Positions 1 through 9,309 of a stretch of 64,000 nucleotides of DNA are shown piece by piece. A program made the position numbers and the translations under genes. This DNA is from Zhongshania marina (GTDB lineage Bacteria > Pseudomonadota > Gammaproteobacteria > Pseudomonadales > Spongiibacteraceae): the NCBI RefSeq assembly GCF_002915595.1, contig NZ_PQGG01000038.1, positions 25,997 through 89,996 on the forward strand. The letters are read 5' to 3'. Under the pieces are notes generated by a model. That model saw nothing but the letters and a program-made list of their open reading frames with translations, was not told the origin of the DNA and made no database searches. Each line of letters starts with the position of its first letter. Position 1 is the stretch's first letter.

Positions 1-1318
1 GAGATGTTGCGGGGTTACTTGAAGCAATTGCCGTAGTTTGAGTAATTAGCCCGCCACCATTACTTAAAAGGATGCGCCAATACCCACCATAAGACTGCAC
101 TAAATCATCACGACCATCGCCGTTTACATCCATTACATGCGGGTTTTGGTTACCACCATCTTCAGAACTTCCGCTATTAACTGCTTGCGCAGAAAACCCA
201 GGCTGTCCATCGTCCCAAGTAAAATAGGTAGCCGGCGCGCACCAATAGGAGACGCACTCTTGTACTGAAGCGACTCGTGATTCACCGGTAGCAGCATTCG
301 TTGTATAAGTAAGCTTCATCTCACGCTGCTTTACCCCCAAAGTAGTCGCTGTCGTGAGACCAGTAACAGATTTTAGACGCATTGTATGCCGATTACGTTG
401 ACCTGCAAAAAAGCCGTATGACGTATCGGGCCGTGTCTCATATAAAAATTTAACTTCGTTTTGCGGCTCTGTGCCAACAAAATTATAATTAATGTGACCA
501 ATCAAATACTCGCCATTTTCATCATCGTCGTGGTAATAATATTGAATTTTATTGTCAAATCGATCAACCGATTCCGCGACACGCCACTCGTACGATCGAC
601 TCTCCACATTAACGACCGGATTTTCCAATTGCCCCGTGGGGCTATAACACACAAAATAGGAGTCACTCGGCCCACCAAGTATTACGCTTCCGGCGATTGG
701 GCAAGTATAAAAAGTTCTCTCAACTGACGCTCTTGCATTACTTGATACATTTGATTCATCGCCATAGATATGTACGCGGCCATCTGCAGTCCAGACTTTA
801 AACCATATGGGATTATGCGCTCCATTAGTGGCTTGAATGTTTGTCTCACCCTCCATCAAAGTCCCTTCGGACCCGTATGAAACTATTTTGGAAATATTAT
901 CGTACTCTGTACGGTATTCAGTGCCCGCCGCACCGTATTCACCGTTAACTGCGATTAAACGCTGTCCGTCTATACAAAACTGATCATCGTCATCGAAGTT
1001 AATACCATCATGATATCCATCACGAAAGATAGTCGTAGAGCATCGATGTATGGAAGAAAGTCCTGCAATATCAAATCCCATTCCTACCACACCATTTCCG
1101 CCATTACTGCTATAAGTAATCGCAATGTCTGGCTTCATACCCTGCACACCCGCAGGCAAATTTACTGGTATATTATATTGGGCACTGCCATCATTTCCGA
1201 CATCATACTGCCCCGAAACAGCGCTAGCTACCATCGTGGCAGCGTGCGATTCCATGGTGAACCCAATAAGTAGCGTAAGAATATTCAGGGCAATGCATCG
1301 AGAAAAGAGTCGGGCCAT
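1..1318 (-). CDS. SpvB/TcdB-Rhs-like secreted toxin-family protein, N-terminal part (runs off the left edge)
   Basis: Translation of the minus strand from the ATG at 1318 is open to base 1 (439 codons, no stop), so only the N-terminal part is present. It starts with a signal peptide (MARLFSRCIALNILTLL... ending near SHA). A segment follows (GQYDVGNDGSAQYNIPVNLP, then GMKPDIAITYSS) that is typical of the SpvB / insecticidal-toxin TcdB N-terminal region found at the front of Rhs/YD-repeat proteins. Around residue 390 there is an FG-GAP/VCBS-like calcium-binding motif (VMDVNGDGRDDLVQ). Rhs proteins are large, often carry variable C-terminal toxins, and are exported or surface-exposed. The toxin end would lie outside the window. 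Family call is from motif recognition only. Confidence 0.75.
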   Translation of the reverse strand, partial: MARLFSRCIALNILTLLIGFTMESHAATMVASAVSGQYDVGNDGSAQYNIPVNLPAGVQGMKPDIAITYSSNGGNGVVGMGFDIAGLSSIHRCSTTIFRDGYHDGINFDDDDQFCIDGQRLIAVNGEYGAAGTEYRTEYDNISKIVSYGSEGTLMEGETNIQATNGAHNPIWFKVWTADGRVHIYGDESNVSSNARASVERTFYTCPIAGSVILGGPSDSYFVCYSPTGQLENPVVNVESRSYEWRVAESVDRFDNKIQYYYHDDDENGEYLIGHINYNFVGTEPQNEVKFLYETRPDTSYGFFAGQRNRHTMRLKSVTGLTTATTLGVKQREMKLTYTTNAATGESRVASVQECVSYWCAPATYFTWDDGQPGFSAQAVNSGSSEDGGNQNPHVMDVNGDGRDDLVQSYGGYWRILLSNGGGLITQTTAIASSNPATS

Positions 1319-1513
1319 GTCGGCAGTCCTTTGCTAAAATAAGTTGGCATTTTTATCAGCGAATCAATGTTCTATCTATATGTCGCTAGTCGCGGATGAT
1401 TCACTAAAACGCAAATGAGCCGCAATACGCGTTTTCCCCTAGTGGCTCTCGCATTTGAATTGTGAAAAACTCAGTTTTATAAACCAATGCCTCGTTCTGA
1501 AAGGACTCGGAAA

Positions 1514-2044
1514 ATGAAAAAAGTGTGTTTCACCAATATTGTAATTTCGACTTTCACCGCAGCTTGCCTATTCACCATAGCCAGCAGCTCCCTATACGCC
1601 GCTGAAAAAGATAGAAATCGTCAAGCAGAAAAATTGGAAGCAAAAGGCATCGAGACGCTTCCTATTCAAGCCTTGATGGACATATACGGAGCGTGTTTAC
1701 GCTCAGCGCTCAGCATTGAAGAAAGCGGATTGGAAAGTCTCGCTAAGAGTTCGGCAAAAAAAGAAATAAAGAAGAGTGACCTCAATCGTCACTGCCAAGA
1801 TGAACGCAAAGAACTTAGCAAGCGAACTACAGGTCAATTCGTTGATAAACTAGACGACCTTTTTGAAAAGGAAGCTAATGTCTATTTGCAAGTGAATACC
1901 GGTAAAAAAGATACCAAGCACGGCACTGAAAGCCTCGCTATCGCATCGCCTGTAAGCAAAGATCTCACACCAAAAGCACAGGCTAAACCAAAGATCGGCC
2001 GAGAAATGACGGATGTTAGTGCAGGCCCATTGGTCAGCCAATAG
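1514..2044 (+). CDS. Small exported protein of unknown function
   Basis: About 176 aa from the ATG at 1514, which has AAGGA a few bases upstream; an in-frame ATG at 1487 exists but would put nine charged residues before the signal peptide. The N-terminus (MKKVCFTNIVISTFTAACLF ... SSLYAA) is a clear Sec signal peptide. The mature part is lysine- and glutamate-rich, mostly helical in character, with two cysteines that could pair (IYGACLRSAL and DLNRHCQDE). It lies divergent from the Rhs-like gene and convergent with gspM. I do not recognise the family; an accessory to the Rhs-like protein is possible but only by position. Confidence 0.6.
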   Translation: MKKVCFTNIVISTFTAACLFTIASSSLYAAEKDRNRQAEKLEAKGIETLPIQALMDIYGACLRSALSIEESGLESLAKSSAKKEIKKSDLNRHCQDERKELSKRTTGQFVDKLDDLFEKEANVYLQVNTGKKDTKHGTESLAIASPVSKDLTPKAQAKPKIGREMTDVSAGPLVSQ

Positions 2045-2072
2045 CCTAACTGATTACTTTCAGTCATCTCAA

Positions 2073-2576
2073 TTATCGCGCCTCCTGGAGCGCCAATCTT
2101 GCTCGCGCCATACCCGGTTCGGTACGAATTATTGACGCATCCACTGTTATAATATGGTGCTCACTCTGAAGCCGAAAGATAAATTGAAAAAGCTGATCAA
2201 CGTCTCCAGGCTCGACCATCACTTGCACACCACCCTCTCGAAAATCTGAGCGGATTAGGCGAATTTGGTTCTGTGTGGCCGCCTGATTCACCCGTGAAAG
2301 TAGCGATTGGCGCTGAAAGTCACTTTGGGAAGCCTCAACGGAGGTTTGGATCTTTTCAAGGGTAGGCGCTGCGCCAGCAAACCACCTAGCCTCTTCCCGT
2401 GCATTTTCATACATTGCTCTTGCTTCTGTGAAGGCGCTATATGCTTGATTCAACAACAGCATTGCCAACAAGCAGCCGCACCCCATCAACCACTGTGCCT
2501 TTGATGCACTACGAAGCATGTCGGTAGTTGCATCTAATGCCAAATTTAGCTTGAGGTTTTTTCTAAGGTTGATCAC
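2073..2576 (-). CDS. gspM: Type II secretion inner-membrane protein GspM-like
   Basis: 167 aa with a cytoplasmic N-terminus, one membrane segment at about residues 30-47 (MGCGCLLAMLLLNQAYSAF) and a periplasmic ferredoxin-like C-terminal domain. This is the usual plan and length of GspM/PilO-type proteins, which pair with GspL in the inner-membrane platform. Its start overlaps the stop of the upstream gspL by 4 bp, indicating translational coupling. Sequence identity in this family is low, so the call rests on topology, size and the gspL/gspC/gspD/gspE neighbourhood. A MSHA-type MshJ would look similar. Confidence 0.7.
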   Translation of the reverse strand: MINLRKNLKLNLALDATTDMLRSASKAQWLMGCGCLLAMLLLNQAYSAFTEARAMYENAREEARWFAGAAPTLEKIQTSVEASQSDFQRQSLLSRVNQAATQNQIRLIRSDFREGGVQVMVEPGDVDQLFQFIFRLQSEHHIITVDASIIRTEPGMARARLALQEAR

Positions 2577-3826
2577 ATTGCCGCCCCTGCGCGCACCCGA
2601 AATCTAATGACTTGCGCTCCACTTTCTCCTCCCGCATCACTAACAGAAACGATATCCGCCACGTAACCATCCGACCGGAATGCTACTAGCATTGCCTCCG
2701 CTAACGGCACCGATAATTCGTCAATATCCACATAGGCTTCTCTATTATCAGCCGAGTATTGGATTTGCTTCAGGAGCGGGCCCATTAAATTTGCCGCCTG
2801 CCACGCGGAAGTTATATCGGCAAGAATCTCTGCGAACGGAAGTACATTTTTTTTGTTTTGCTGCGCTGTATTATAAGCGGCTATTCTCAATTCAGATGCG
2901 CGGCGCACATTAAGCCTAGGGATTGGCTCAGGAAATAATACTTGATAAGCAGAGCGTGTTTCTGCTTGAACTGCCTGAGCGCGACTCTCTAGTTGATTAG
3001 CCATGAGCACAAAATATATTGCCAGTATCCCCGCCACACCCGTTGTTATTCCAGCAACGCGCTGCCCCCAGCCAAGGCGCTTCTGTCGGTGTATTGGTGT
3101 AAGATCGCCTTGAAGTAAATTGACAGCATTAGACCTCTGAGCCATGCAGGCAATCCATGTATCAAAGTGCGATTCGCCAATCATGTGAACCTGATCTGGC
3201 GAGAACTTAGCCGCCCACTCTGGCTTAGCTTCTCGAAGGTAAACACTCACCTGCTCTGGCGAAAATTTCATCAGATAATCTTCTAGCTGCGAAACGGCAG
3301 ACTCTGGCCAATTGGCGCCTTCATGCCCATGGCGCATGAGAACGCGAGTACCGTCAATTGCTAGCGTAAGATTCTTTTCATTGGGTAGAATATCTATCTC
3401 AGTAACCACCTCATCAAGCGGAATGCCCATTTCGGCAAAGCGGGCCACAATGTTAAGCAATAACGAATAGTCGCTTACACGAATTGCACACTCGCCACTA
3501 TCATCGGGGGAGCCGACAGCAATACTCTGCTTGTCAGGATTTTCCACCAGCAGGTCTTCTACCGCATACCCCAAAGCCGACTGATATTTTTTCATCTTGG
3601 CATGTGGTAAAAAACGCGCCAAATGGGTTACAAATATTGCTGGGAGGACAGCGATGATGCGCGCGTATTCTTCCGCTGGGAGAAATGATGTTAGTTCTGT
3701 CAGCTCAATAGTGTCATCCCATTCCCCGTCTGCATGGAAGACAACCGCCGTTGCCACTCCCGGCTTACCTCGCACCCACTGCGTATCAGGGACGATGATT
3801 AACGACTTCAATTTTTCGGCCAGCAT
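2573..3826 (-). CDS. gspL: Type II secretion assembly-platform protein GspL-like
   Basis: 417 aa. The N-terminal about 250 residues resemble the actin-like cytoplasmic domain of GspL/PilM proteins, which binds the ATPase GspE. A membrane segment near residues 255-275 (GVAGILAIYFVLMANQL) is followed by a periplasmic domain with the GspL-like motif NRLLPF-type region replaced by ASELRIAAYNTAQQNKKNVLPF. Length matches GspL (about 400 aa). It is the first gene of a two-gene minus-strand unit (gspL-gspM), divergent from gspC across 130 bp. MshI is the alternative family member, but the GspC homologue next door favours T2SS. Confidence 0.75.
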   Translation of the reverse strand: MLAEKLKSLIIVPDTQWVRGKPGVATAVVFHADGEWDDTIELTELTSFLPAEEYARIIAVLPAIFVTHLARFLPHAKMKKYQSALGYAVEDLLVENPDKQSIAVGSPDDSGECAIRVSDYSLLLNIVARFAEMGIPLDEVVTEIDILPNEKNLTLAIDGTRVLMRHGHEGANWPESAVSQLEDYLMKFSPEQVSVYLREAKPEWAAKFSPDQVHMIGESHFDTWIACMAQRSNAVNLLQGDLTPIHRQKRLGWGQRVAGITTGVAGILAIYFVLMANQLESRAQAVQAETRSAYQVLFPEPIPRLNVRRASELRIAAYNTAQQNKKNVLPFAEILADITSAWQAANLMGPLLKQIQYSADNREAYVDIDELSVPLAEAMLVAFRSDGYVADIVSVSDAGGESGAQVIRFRVRAGAAM

Positions 3827-3956
3827 ATCATTTTCTCGCTCGCTAGGGCCTTGTAAGAATGTACCACACTAGTAAAATCCCTTATCACTGTAGTAGGTCC
3901 AATTGGACATAACACACGGTACAATGTACAAAATATATTAGGTTGGATACAGTATC
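3827..3956. promoter_or_regulatory. Divergent promoter region between gspL and gspC
   Basis: This 130-bp AT-rich gap holds the start signals of gspLM (minus) and gspCDE (plus). It contains the perfect palindrome GTCCAATTGGAC at about 3897-3908 and the repeat TACAATGTACA just downstream, both plausible operator sequences. No specific regulator can be named from the sequence. Confidence 0.4.
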
Positions 3957-4631
3957 ATGGCTGGAGAGCAATCTTACCACCGACAACAGATTATCCCCAT
4001 CACGCTCGGCCTAAGCGCGCTTGTCGCGCTGCTCGTCTTGGTTGCACATTATCATCTCCAGAGTATTTTGAATGATACGAACCTATCAAGTATTACAGAG
4101 CCTCTATATGACCAACTGAACTTGGCAGAAAGCGAGCAAACAGTGCATGGAAATACTAAATTGATGGATTTGAATTCCTACAGTCAATTAGCACTAATGG
4201 GCACCAAAGCTATCCCATTGGAACCAGAGCCTATGCTCGAATCCATACCAGAAACAGAACTCTCTCTGTCTTTAGCAGGTGTATTTGCCAGCTCAACTCA
4301 AGGTCAATCTGCGGCGTTGATCAGCATCAATGGGGAGCCAGCCAAATACTACCGTAGTGGGATGGAGATTCAACCGGGTCTTGAATTAATTGAGATTCAC
4401 CCAGGTAAAGTGACCTTACGTAATCAAGGACGATATGAAAAACTGGCATTCAACGTGGTTTCAATTTGGTCAGAGAGTACGGCTGTGTCAGAATCCAGCC
4501 AAAAGCACAACAAGGACGACTCGGAGGTTTCAAACGAGGATGTGGATACACTTGCTGCATATATTGGAGGAGGCAGCGGCATTTCGCGAAATACCTTGGC
4601 GGAATTGCTACGCAACTCTCCCCCGCGATAA
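3957..4631 (+). CDS. gspC: Type II secretion protein GspC
   Basis: 224 aa inner-membrane protein linking the platform to the secretin. A cytoplasmic stub precedes a single membrane segment (residues about 17-34, ITLGLSALVALLVLVAHYHL). The homology-region (HR) domain lies at about residues 98-165 (LSLAGVFASSTQGQSAALIS ... VTLRNQGRYEKLAF), the part of GspC that binds the N0 domain of GspD. The C-terminus (NTLAELLRNSPPR) is short and there is no PDZ or coiled-coil domain, so this is a shortened GspC. First gene of gspCDE; the gspD frame overlaps its 3' end. Confidence 0.85.
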   Translation: MAGEQSYHRQQIIPITLGLSALVALLVLVAHYHLQSILNDTNLSSITEPLYDQLNLAESEQTVHGNTKLMDLNSYSQLALMGTKAIPLEPEPMLESIPETELSLSLAGVFASSTQGQSAALISINGEPAKYYRSGMEIQPGLELIEIHPGKVTLRNQGRYEKLAFNVVSIWSESTAVSESSQKHNKDDSEVSNEDVDTLAAYIGGGSGISRNTLAELLRNSPPR

Positions 4632-6576
4632 CAATAAAGCAAGGCGAGATAGACGAGCCACTCAGGATGTAATTTTTCAAACACTTTCGTGCTTTTGCCT
4701 AGCAGGCATAATCCTGCTGGGACTTTTCCACCCACTTCCGGCATTTTCTAAAGAAGCCTCAGATAGCCAGATAGCGGTTGAACTTGAAGATGTAGATATC
4801 CGAGATTTTGTACGGTGGTGCGCTGAAATCACCGGACAAACTATTGTTGTTCACCCACAAGTATCGGGCAAAGTTACGGTTATTTCAGGCAAGCAGATCT
4901 CCAGCGAGGAGGCTTACCAAGTTTTCCTTGCTACGTTGCAAGTACATGGTTTTACTGTTATTCGCAGCGATGACGTTTTAAAAGTAATCCCTTCCGCACA
5001 AGCTAAAGAAAACGAAATCCCTCTGCTCGAAGGGGACTCAAGCGCTCAATCAGAAGATATCGTTGTTAAAATTCTCTCTGTTAGTAGCATTCCTGCTCGA
5101 GAGGTCGTTGAACTGCTAAAACCGATTTCTTCTGCCACAGCTTATTTGGCTGCGTATGCACCAACCAATGCGCTAATCGTTGCCGATCGCCGTTCAAAGG
5201 TTTTACAGCTAGAAAAAATCATTGGCCGTATTGACCAAGCTGCTGAAATCGAAGTGCAAATAATACCGCTAGTATTTGCCAATGCTGATGAAGTCTCAGC
5301 AACCATTAGAGAGCTTATCGGTTCAGCTAAGCAGCAGGGAAACGGACCAGAGTTTCGCCTGTCCGTCGATAGACGAAGCAATAGCATTCTGGTATCTGGG
5401 GACGCAATGACTAAAGCACAAGTTCGCGATCTCGTTAATCAGATGGATAAGCCGGTTAAGGGTACTGGCAATACCTCGGTCATTCGTCTTCAATATGCCG
5501 AAGCTGGTAAGTTGGTACCTATTCTTGAAACCGTTAGTGGAAGTATCCAGCGCGGGGAGAAAGATCAGCGTCTAGCGAACGTAGATATTAAAATTAGTGC
5601 CCACGAGCCCTTAAATTCCCTAATAATCACAGCTCCACCAAGTGTAATGGAAACCATGCGAGCTGTGATCCAAGAGTTAGACGCTAGGCGCGCCCAAGTT
5701 CTGGTTGAAGCAATTATTGTCGAAGTCAGTGAGGACTTAAGTAAAGATCTTGGGGTGGAGTGGCAAACCAACCTTGAAACTGATGACGCCGTTTTCGGAT
5801 CGGTCTCGCTCCTACCAAACGCCATTTCCGACACCATTAATATTTCGGGAGGCGCGGCAAGTGGCGGCGCGGGGTTATCACTAGGGTATTTCAGAAATGG
5901 CTCTTTACGAGCGATGATCAGGGCATTAGAGGGATCGTCTGAAGCCAATATCCTTTCCACACCAAGTATCGTTGCACTAGATAATGAAGAGGCGAAAATA
6001 TTGGTGGGGTCAAACGTGCCTTTCGTTACTGGGTCACTGCAACGCGCTGGCGATGAAAATCCTTTCCAAACAATCCAGCGACAAGACATTGGCGTTACTT
6101 TAAATATACGACCTAGAATCAATAATCGTAATTCACTGACGCTAGATATTTCCCAAAAAGTGGAAAGCATTGGTCAGTCTTCCGTTCAAACCGCCGACAT
6201 TATCACTAATAAGCGGGAATTGAGCACACGCGTATTAATTGAAAATGATGACGTGCTAGTTTTAGGTGGCCTTATCCGTGATGAAGTTATGGAAACCGTA
6301 AGTAAAGTCCCATTTCTCGGCGATATTCCGGTAATAGGCAGAGCTTTTCGTAGTACGAGTAATAGTATGGTCAAACGTAATTTGATGGTATTCATTCACC
6401 CGCTAATTTTGCCTGATCGTGCATCTGGCGTAGCCATCTCAAATGAGCGTTACAATGAAATTAGGGATCAGCAGTTACGTTTTAGAAACCGCGTAGAGAC
6501 ATTCCTATTACCTGACGCGCTTCCGATATTGCCTGAATTAAAATCGAATACTGTCGATGCTCCAGTTGAACCGTGA
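4540..6576 (+). CDS. gspD: Type II secretion outer-membrane secretin GspD
   Basis: The multimeric outer-membrane channel of the T2SS. After a hydrophobic export segment (around 4672-4750, ending AFS) the N0 domain (IRDFVRWCAEITGQTIVVHP), N1-N3 domains (AYLAAYAPTNALIVAD and similar) and the secretin core are all visible. The core includes VLVEAIIVEVSED, LSTPSIVALDNEEAKILVGS and VLVLGGLIRDEV. Length after the signal (about 610 aa) is normal. The start is uncertain: no good ATG sits just before the signal peptide. I chose ATG 4540 because GGAGG lies 12 bases upstream, although it overlaps gspC by 92 bp; TTG 4564 and ATG 4435 are alternatives. Confidence 0.88.
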   Translation: MWIHLLHILEEAAAFREIPWRNCYATLPRDNNKARRDRRATQDVIFQTLSCFCLAGIILLGLFHPLPAFSKEASDSQIAVELEDVDIRDFVRWCAEITGQTIVVHPQVSGKVTVISGKQISSEEAYQVFLATLQVHGFTVIRSDDVLKVIPSAQAKENEIPLLEGDSSAQSEDIVVKILSVSSIPAREVVELLKPISSATAYLAAYAPTNALIVADRRSKVLQLEKIIGRIDQAAEIEVQIIPLVFANADEVSATIRELIGSAKQQGNGPEFRLSVDRRSNSILVSGDAMTKAQVRDLVNQMDKPVKGTGNTSVIRLQYAEAGKLVPILETVSGSIQRGEKDQRLANVDIKISAHEPLNSLIITAPPSVMETMRAVIQELDARRAQVLVEAIIVEVSEDLSKDLGVEWQTNLETDDAVFGSVSLLPNAISDTINISGGAASGGAGLSLGYFRNGSLRAMIRALEGSSEANILSTPSIVALDNEEAKILVGSNVPFVTGSLQRAGDENPFQTIQRQDIGVTLNIRPRINNRNSLTLDISQKVESIGQSSVQTADIITNKRELSTRVLIENDDVLVLGGLIRDEVMETVSKVPFLGDIPVIGRAFRSTSNSMVKRNLMVFIHPLILPDRASGVAISNERYNEIRDQQLRFRNRVETFLLPDALPILPELKSNTVDAPVEP

Positions 6577-8077
6577 CATGTCACCTGCCTTATCGGAAGG
6601 GGAGGTTATTCTTCCCTACAGTTATGCTAAAAGGCATCAAGCCATACTGCTCGCCGCCCCAAATTCAACACACTATAAACTAATCTTTCATCAATTCCCG
6701 GAACTACCTGTTCTAAATGAAATTCAACGGATTGACGTCAGCCCATTGGTCATGGAACAGGTACCAGAGCAAGTATTTGAAAATCTTCTCGTTTCCTTAT
6801 ATCAGCAGCACAGCGCCAAATCCCTTCAGGAGTCTTCTGGTTTAACTGACAATTTGGATTTGCAGTCGCTTGAGGACGCTATTCCTGATGCAACCGAAGT
6901 TCTGGCTCAAGAAGATGACGCGCCAATAATTAAATTGATAAGCGCCTTAATCGCAGAGGCCATTCGTCTTCGTGCATCTGACATTCACCTAACGACGAAT
7001 GAAAATAAATTAGACGTAAAGTTCAGAATTGATGGCCGCCTGAAACAAACCCTTGAACTAGATAGGGCGCTCTCCCAAATAGTCGTTTCACGAATCAAGG
7101 TAATGGCAAAGCTGGATATTGCTGAAAAACGTGTTCCTCAAGATGGCCGTATTAGTATTCGCATTGGCGGCAGAGATGTAGATCTACGAATTTCGACTCT
7201 TCCTGCAAGTTTTGGTGAAAGAGTAGTAATGCGTATTCTTGATAAGAATGCTGGACGTTTCGCGTTAGAAGGCCTAGGACTCACCGAACAAAACCTGACG
7301 TCATTTAAAAATATATTAAAGTTACCTCACGGAATTGTGCTTATTACTGGGCCCACTGGGTCAGGAAAAAGTACAACACTGTATTCAGGACTATCACATA
7401 TCAATAATGGTGAAAGAAATATCCTCACTATTGAAGATCCGCTGGAATACCGCTTGGATGGGATCAGCCAAACGCAGGTGAACTTAAAGACCGGGATGAC
7501 GTTTGCAAAAGGCCTACGCTCGATGCTTCGTCAAGACCCTGACGTCATCATGGTTGGGGAAATTCGGGATGAGGATACAATCCGTGTTGCTATTCAAGCG
7601 AGCCTTACAGGACATCTAGTACTATCTACTCTTCACACAAACACCGCGATTGGTGCCATCACACGATTAGAAGATATGGGCGTTGAACCCTACCTAATAG
7701 CCTCGACCCTTAGTGCAGTCATCGCTCAACGATTGGTGAGGGTATTATGCTTAAACTGCCGACAACCGTGCCTACCCGAGGAACTCCCAGATAACCTGCT
7801 ACGTGATATTCCGGGTGCGACACCAACAATTTATAAGCCCAACCACGATGGTTGCGAGGTTTGTCAAGCAGATGGCTACAAAGGTCGGACGGCCATCTAC
7901 GAAGTAGTTGCAATAAACGTTCAGCTACGGAAGTTAATTCATGACCGGCGATCGGAAGCAGAGCTTTTGGAAGAAGCTAGCAAATCTCGCGCGAGCCTTT
8001 ATGAAGACGGTCTAAGAAAGGTGATTGAGGGTGTAACCAGCATAGATGAGGTGCTGCGAGTCACTCGATTTGAATGA
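6557..8077 (+). CDS. gspE: Type II secretion ATPase GspE
   Basis: 506 aa cytoplasmic hexameric ATPase that powers pseudopilus assembly. Visible are the N1E-type N-terminal domain, Walker A GPTGSGKST at residues 265-273, an Asp box (LTIEDPLEYRL), Walker B (DPDVIMVGEIRDEDT), a His box (LVLSTLHTNTA) and a C-terminal tetracysteine zinc motif (CLNCRQPC ... CEVC). The ATG at 6557 overlaps the end of gspD by 20 bp; ATG 6578, one base after the gspD stop, is an alternative. The usual next gene gspF is absent: 260 bp of non-coding DNA and then unrelated minus-strand genes follow. Confidence 0.92.
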   Translation: MLQLNRDMSPALSEGEVILPYSYAKRHQAILLAAPNSTHYKLIFHQFPELPVLNEIQRIDVSPLVMEQVPEQVFENLLVSLYQQHSAKSLQESSGLTDNLDLQSLEDAIPDATEVLAQEDDAPIIKLISALIAEAIRLRASDIHLTTNENKLDVKFRIDGRLKQTLELDRALSQIVVSRIKVMAKLDIAEKRVPQDGRISIRIGGRDVDLRISTLPASFGERVVMRILDKNAGRFALEGLGLTEQNLTSFKNILKLPHGIVLITGPTGSGKSTTLYSGLSHINNGERNILTIEDPLEYRLDGISQTQVNLKTGMTFAKGLRSMLRQDPDVIMVGEIRDEDTIRVAIQASLTGHLVLSTLHTNTAIGAITRLEDMGVEPYLIASTLSAVIAQRLVRVLCLNCRQPCLPEELPDNLLRDIPGATPTIYKPNHDGCEVCQADGYKGRTAIYEVVAINVQLRKLIHDRRSEAELLEEASKSRASLYEDGLRKVIEGVTSIDEVLRVTRFE

Positions 8078-8339
8078 CTGAATCGACTGCATGCCGGATT
8101 ACTGTCGTTTTGCCCTTCCTATTAGCTCTTCATACTCAGCCATATCTACTAAATCTATGAGGCCAAGAATGTACACCGTAGAACATTTTCAACAAGCCCG
8201 TTACTGACACCAGCCAAACTAACGACCCGATTCAGACTATTTCGTGAGATGCGGCCATAACGGCGAACGATTCAGTTAATCAAAAGTATGGGTTCGTCCG
8301 CGAGACTTGCTACAAGTCCTGTGTCTTGCGCCACTAGTA
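8078..8339. other. Non-coding gap after gspE
   Basis: No supported gene, RNA or strong hairpin is visible. It separates the convergent ends of gspE and a small exported-protein gene. The absence of gspF here suggests that the secretion cluster stops or was broken at this point. Confidence 0.5.
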
Positions 8340-8918
8340 TTATTTTCGATCTTGATTTCGTAACGCTTCAGCAGCTGCGGGATCTACTTTCATATCAAAA
8401 CCTTTGTGATGAAAAAGTGTTGGGCCTAAGTTGATCTTGTTTTTTCCCATAATCATATCGAAAAGGTAGCGAGCGGAAACGACCTGAATCTTTTCTTTCA
8501 GTAGCGCCTTTATTTGCTGTGCGTTGAATTGCTGGAAGGCATAAACCTCGGTCTTGAAGTCAATAAGACTGTCAACTTCATGCCCTAGAAAGCTACCATC
8601 AGAAAGTACAAACGCATTAACGTTCACATAACCATCTGCGCGACCGCCGTTGCGTGAGCTCACATTAATGACACACATAGCTTTAATCATTAGCCCAATC
8701 TTTTCACCGTGGATTGGAAGCGGCTTATTATGTCTTTCAATTCTTTCCTTGACCCATCCAACCATCTCATCCTTTTTCACATCTGCTAGTCGATGGCAAC
8801 CCTCGGTAGCGTCAACTCTAAAACTAATGTATGGCCACGGCTCTTGGCTCTGATCAGCATTGGTGGTGATGCTGAGGGTCGTGGTGACAATAAGTAGTGA
8901 AAGGCGAATCCATCGCAT
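8340..8918 (-). CDS. Exported protein of unknown function
   Basis: 192 aa with a Sec signal peptide (MRWIRLSLLIVTTTLSITTNA). The start has GGAGAGCAAC directly upstream. The mature protein has two cysteines (EGCHRL and AMCVIN) that may form a disulfide. It ends in a charged tail. It follows the next upstream minus-strand gene by 15 bp, so the two are probably cotranscribed. The family is not recognised. Confidence 0.6.
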   Translation of the reverse strand: MRWIRLSLLIVTTTLSITTNADQSQEPWPYISFRVDATEGCHRLADVKKDEMVGWVKERIERHNKPLPIHGEKIGLMIKAMCVINVSSRNGGRADGYVNVNAFVLSDGSFLGHEVDSLIDFKTEVYAFQQFNAQQIKALLKEKIQVVSARYLFDMIMGKNKINLGPTLFHHKGFDMKVDPAAAEALRNQDRK

Positions 8919-8933
8919 GTTGCTCTCCAGTAT

Positions 8934-9281
8934 TTACGGCGAAACAAAATCATAAGTGGCTAGAAAGAAGTACCGTTGTTTCTCAAAGTCCACGTCGAAA
9001 TCTATATCCATGTTAATGATGGTCGTCGCGCCGCGCTTGGCACATTCAGCAGCTTGGTGGGATGCTAGGTTACTTGTGAACATCTTAAGCGCATCTGCAA
9101 AATCCCTGTCAGCGATACCGCCATTGGGTGCGTCGTATCGAGTGAAAATATCCTGGCCAAAGGCGGATGTCCCATTGATTTTGTTAGTCAGCTCAGGCGG
9201 TGAGCTCGTCATAACCGCGCACATGGCTACGCTATACGAACTTAATGCCAGTAGTACAGCACCCAAAAATAATTTGATCAT
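8934..9281 (-). CDS. Small exported protein of unknown function
   Basis: 115 aa with a signal peptide (MIKLFLGAVLLALSSYSVAM) and the SD-like GGGAGA before the ATG at 9281. The C-terminal half (ECAKRGATTIINMDIDFDVD ... YFFLATYDFV) resembles the 'accumulating alanine/glycine then NMDID' strand pattern of YbjQ/heavy-metal-binding-like small domains, but the match is too weak to name it. It is in a minus-strand run with the genes at 9310 and 8340. Confidence 0.55.
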   Translation of the reverse strand: MIKLFLGAVLLALSSYSVAMCAVMTSSPPELTNKINGTSAFGQDIFTRYDAPNGGIADRDFADALKMFTSNLASHQAAECAKRGATTIINMDIDFDVDFEKQRYFFLATYDFVSP

Positions 9282-9309
9282 TGGCTATCTCCCGGAGAAT
9301 GGTAGGCCG

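Noticed and set aside
461..1337. Three plus-strand open frames at the left end
   Set aside because: The minus strand here is open for its full length and encodes an Rhs/SpvB-like protein with signal peptide; the plus frames are shadows.
4435..4539. Longer GspD N-terminus beginning at 4435
   Set aside because: It would lie wholly within gspC and add basic residues far ahead of the export signal; the true start is more likely downstream.
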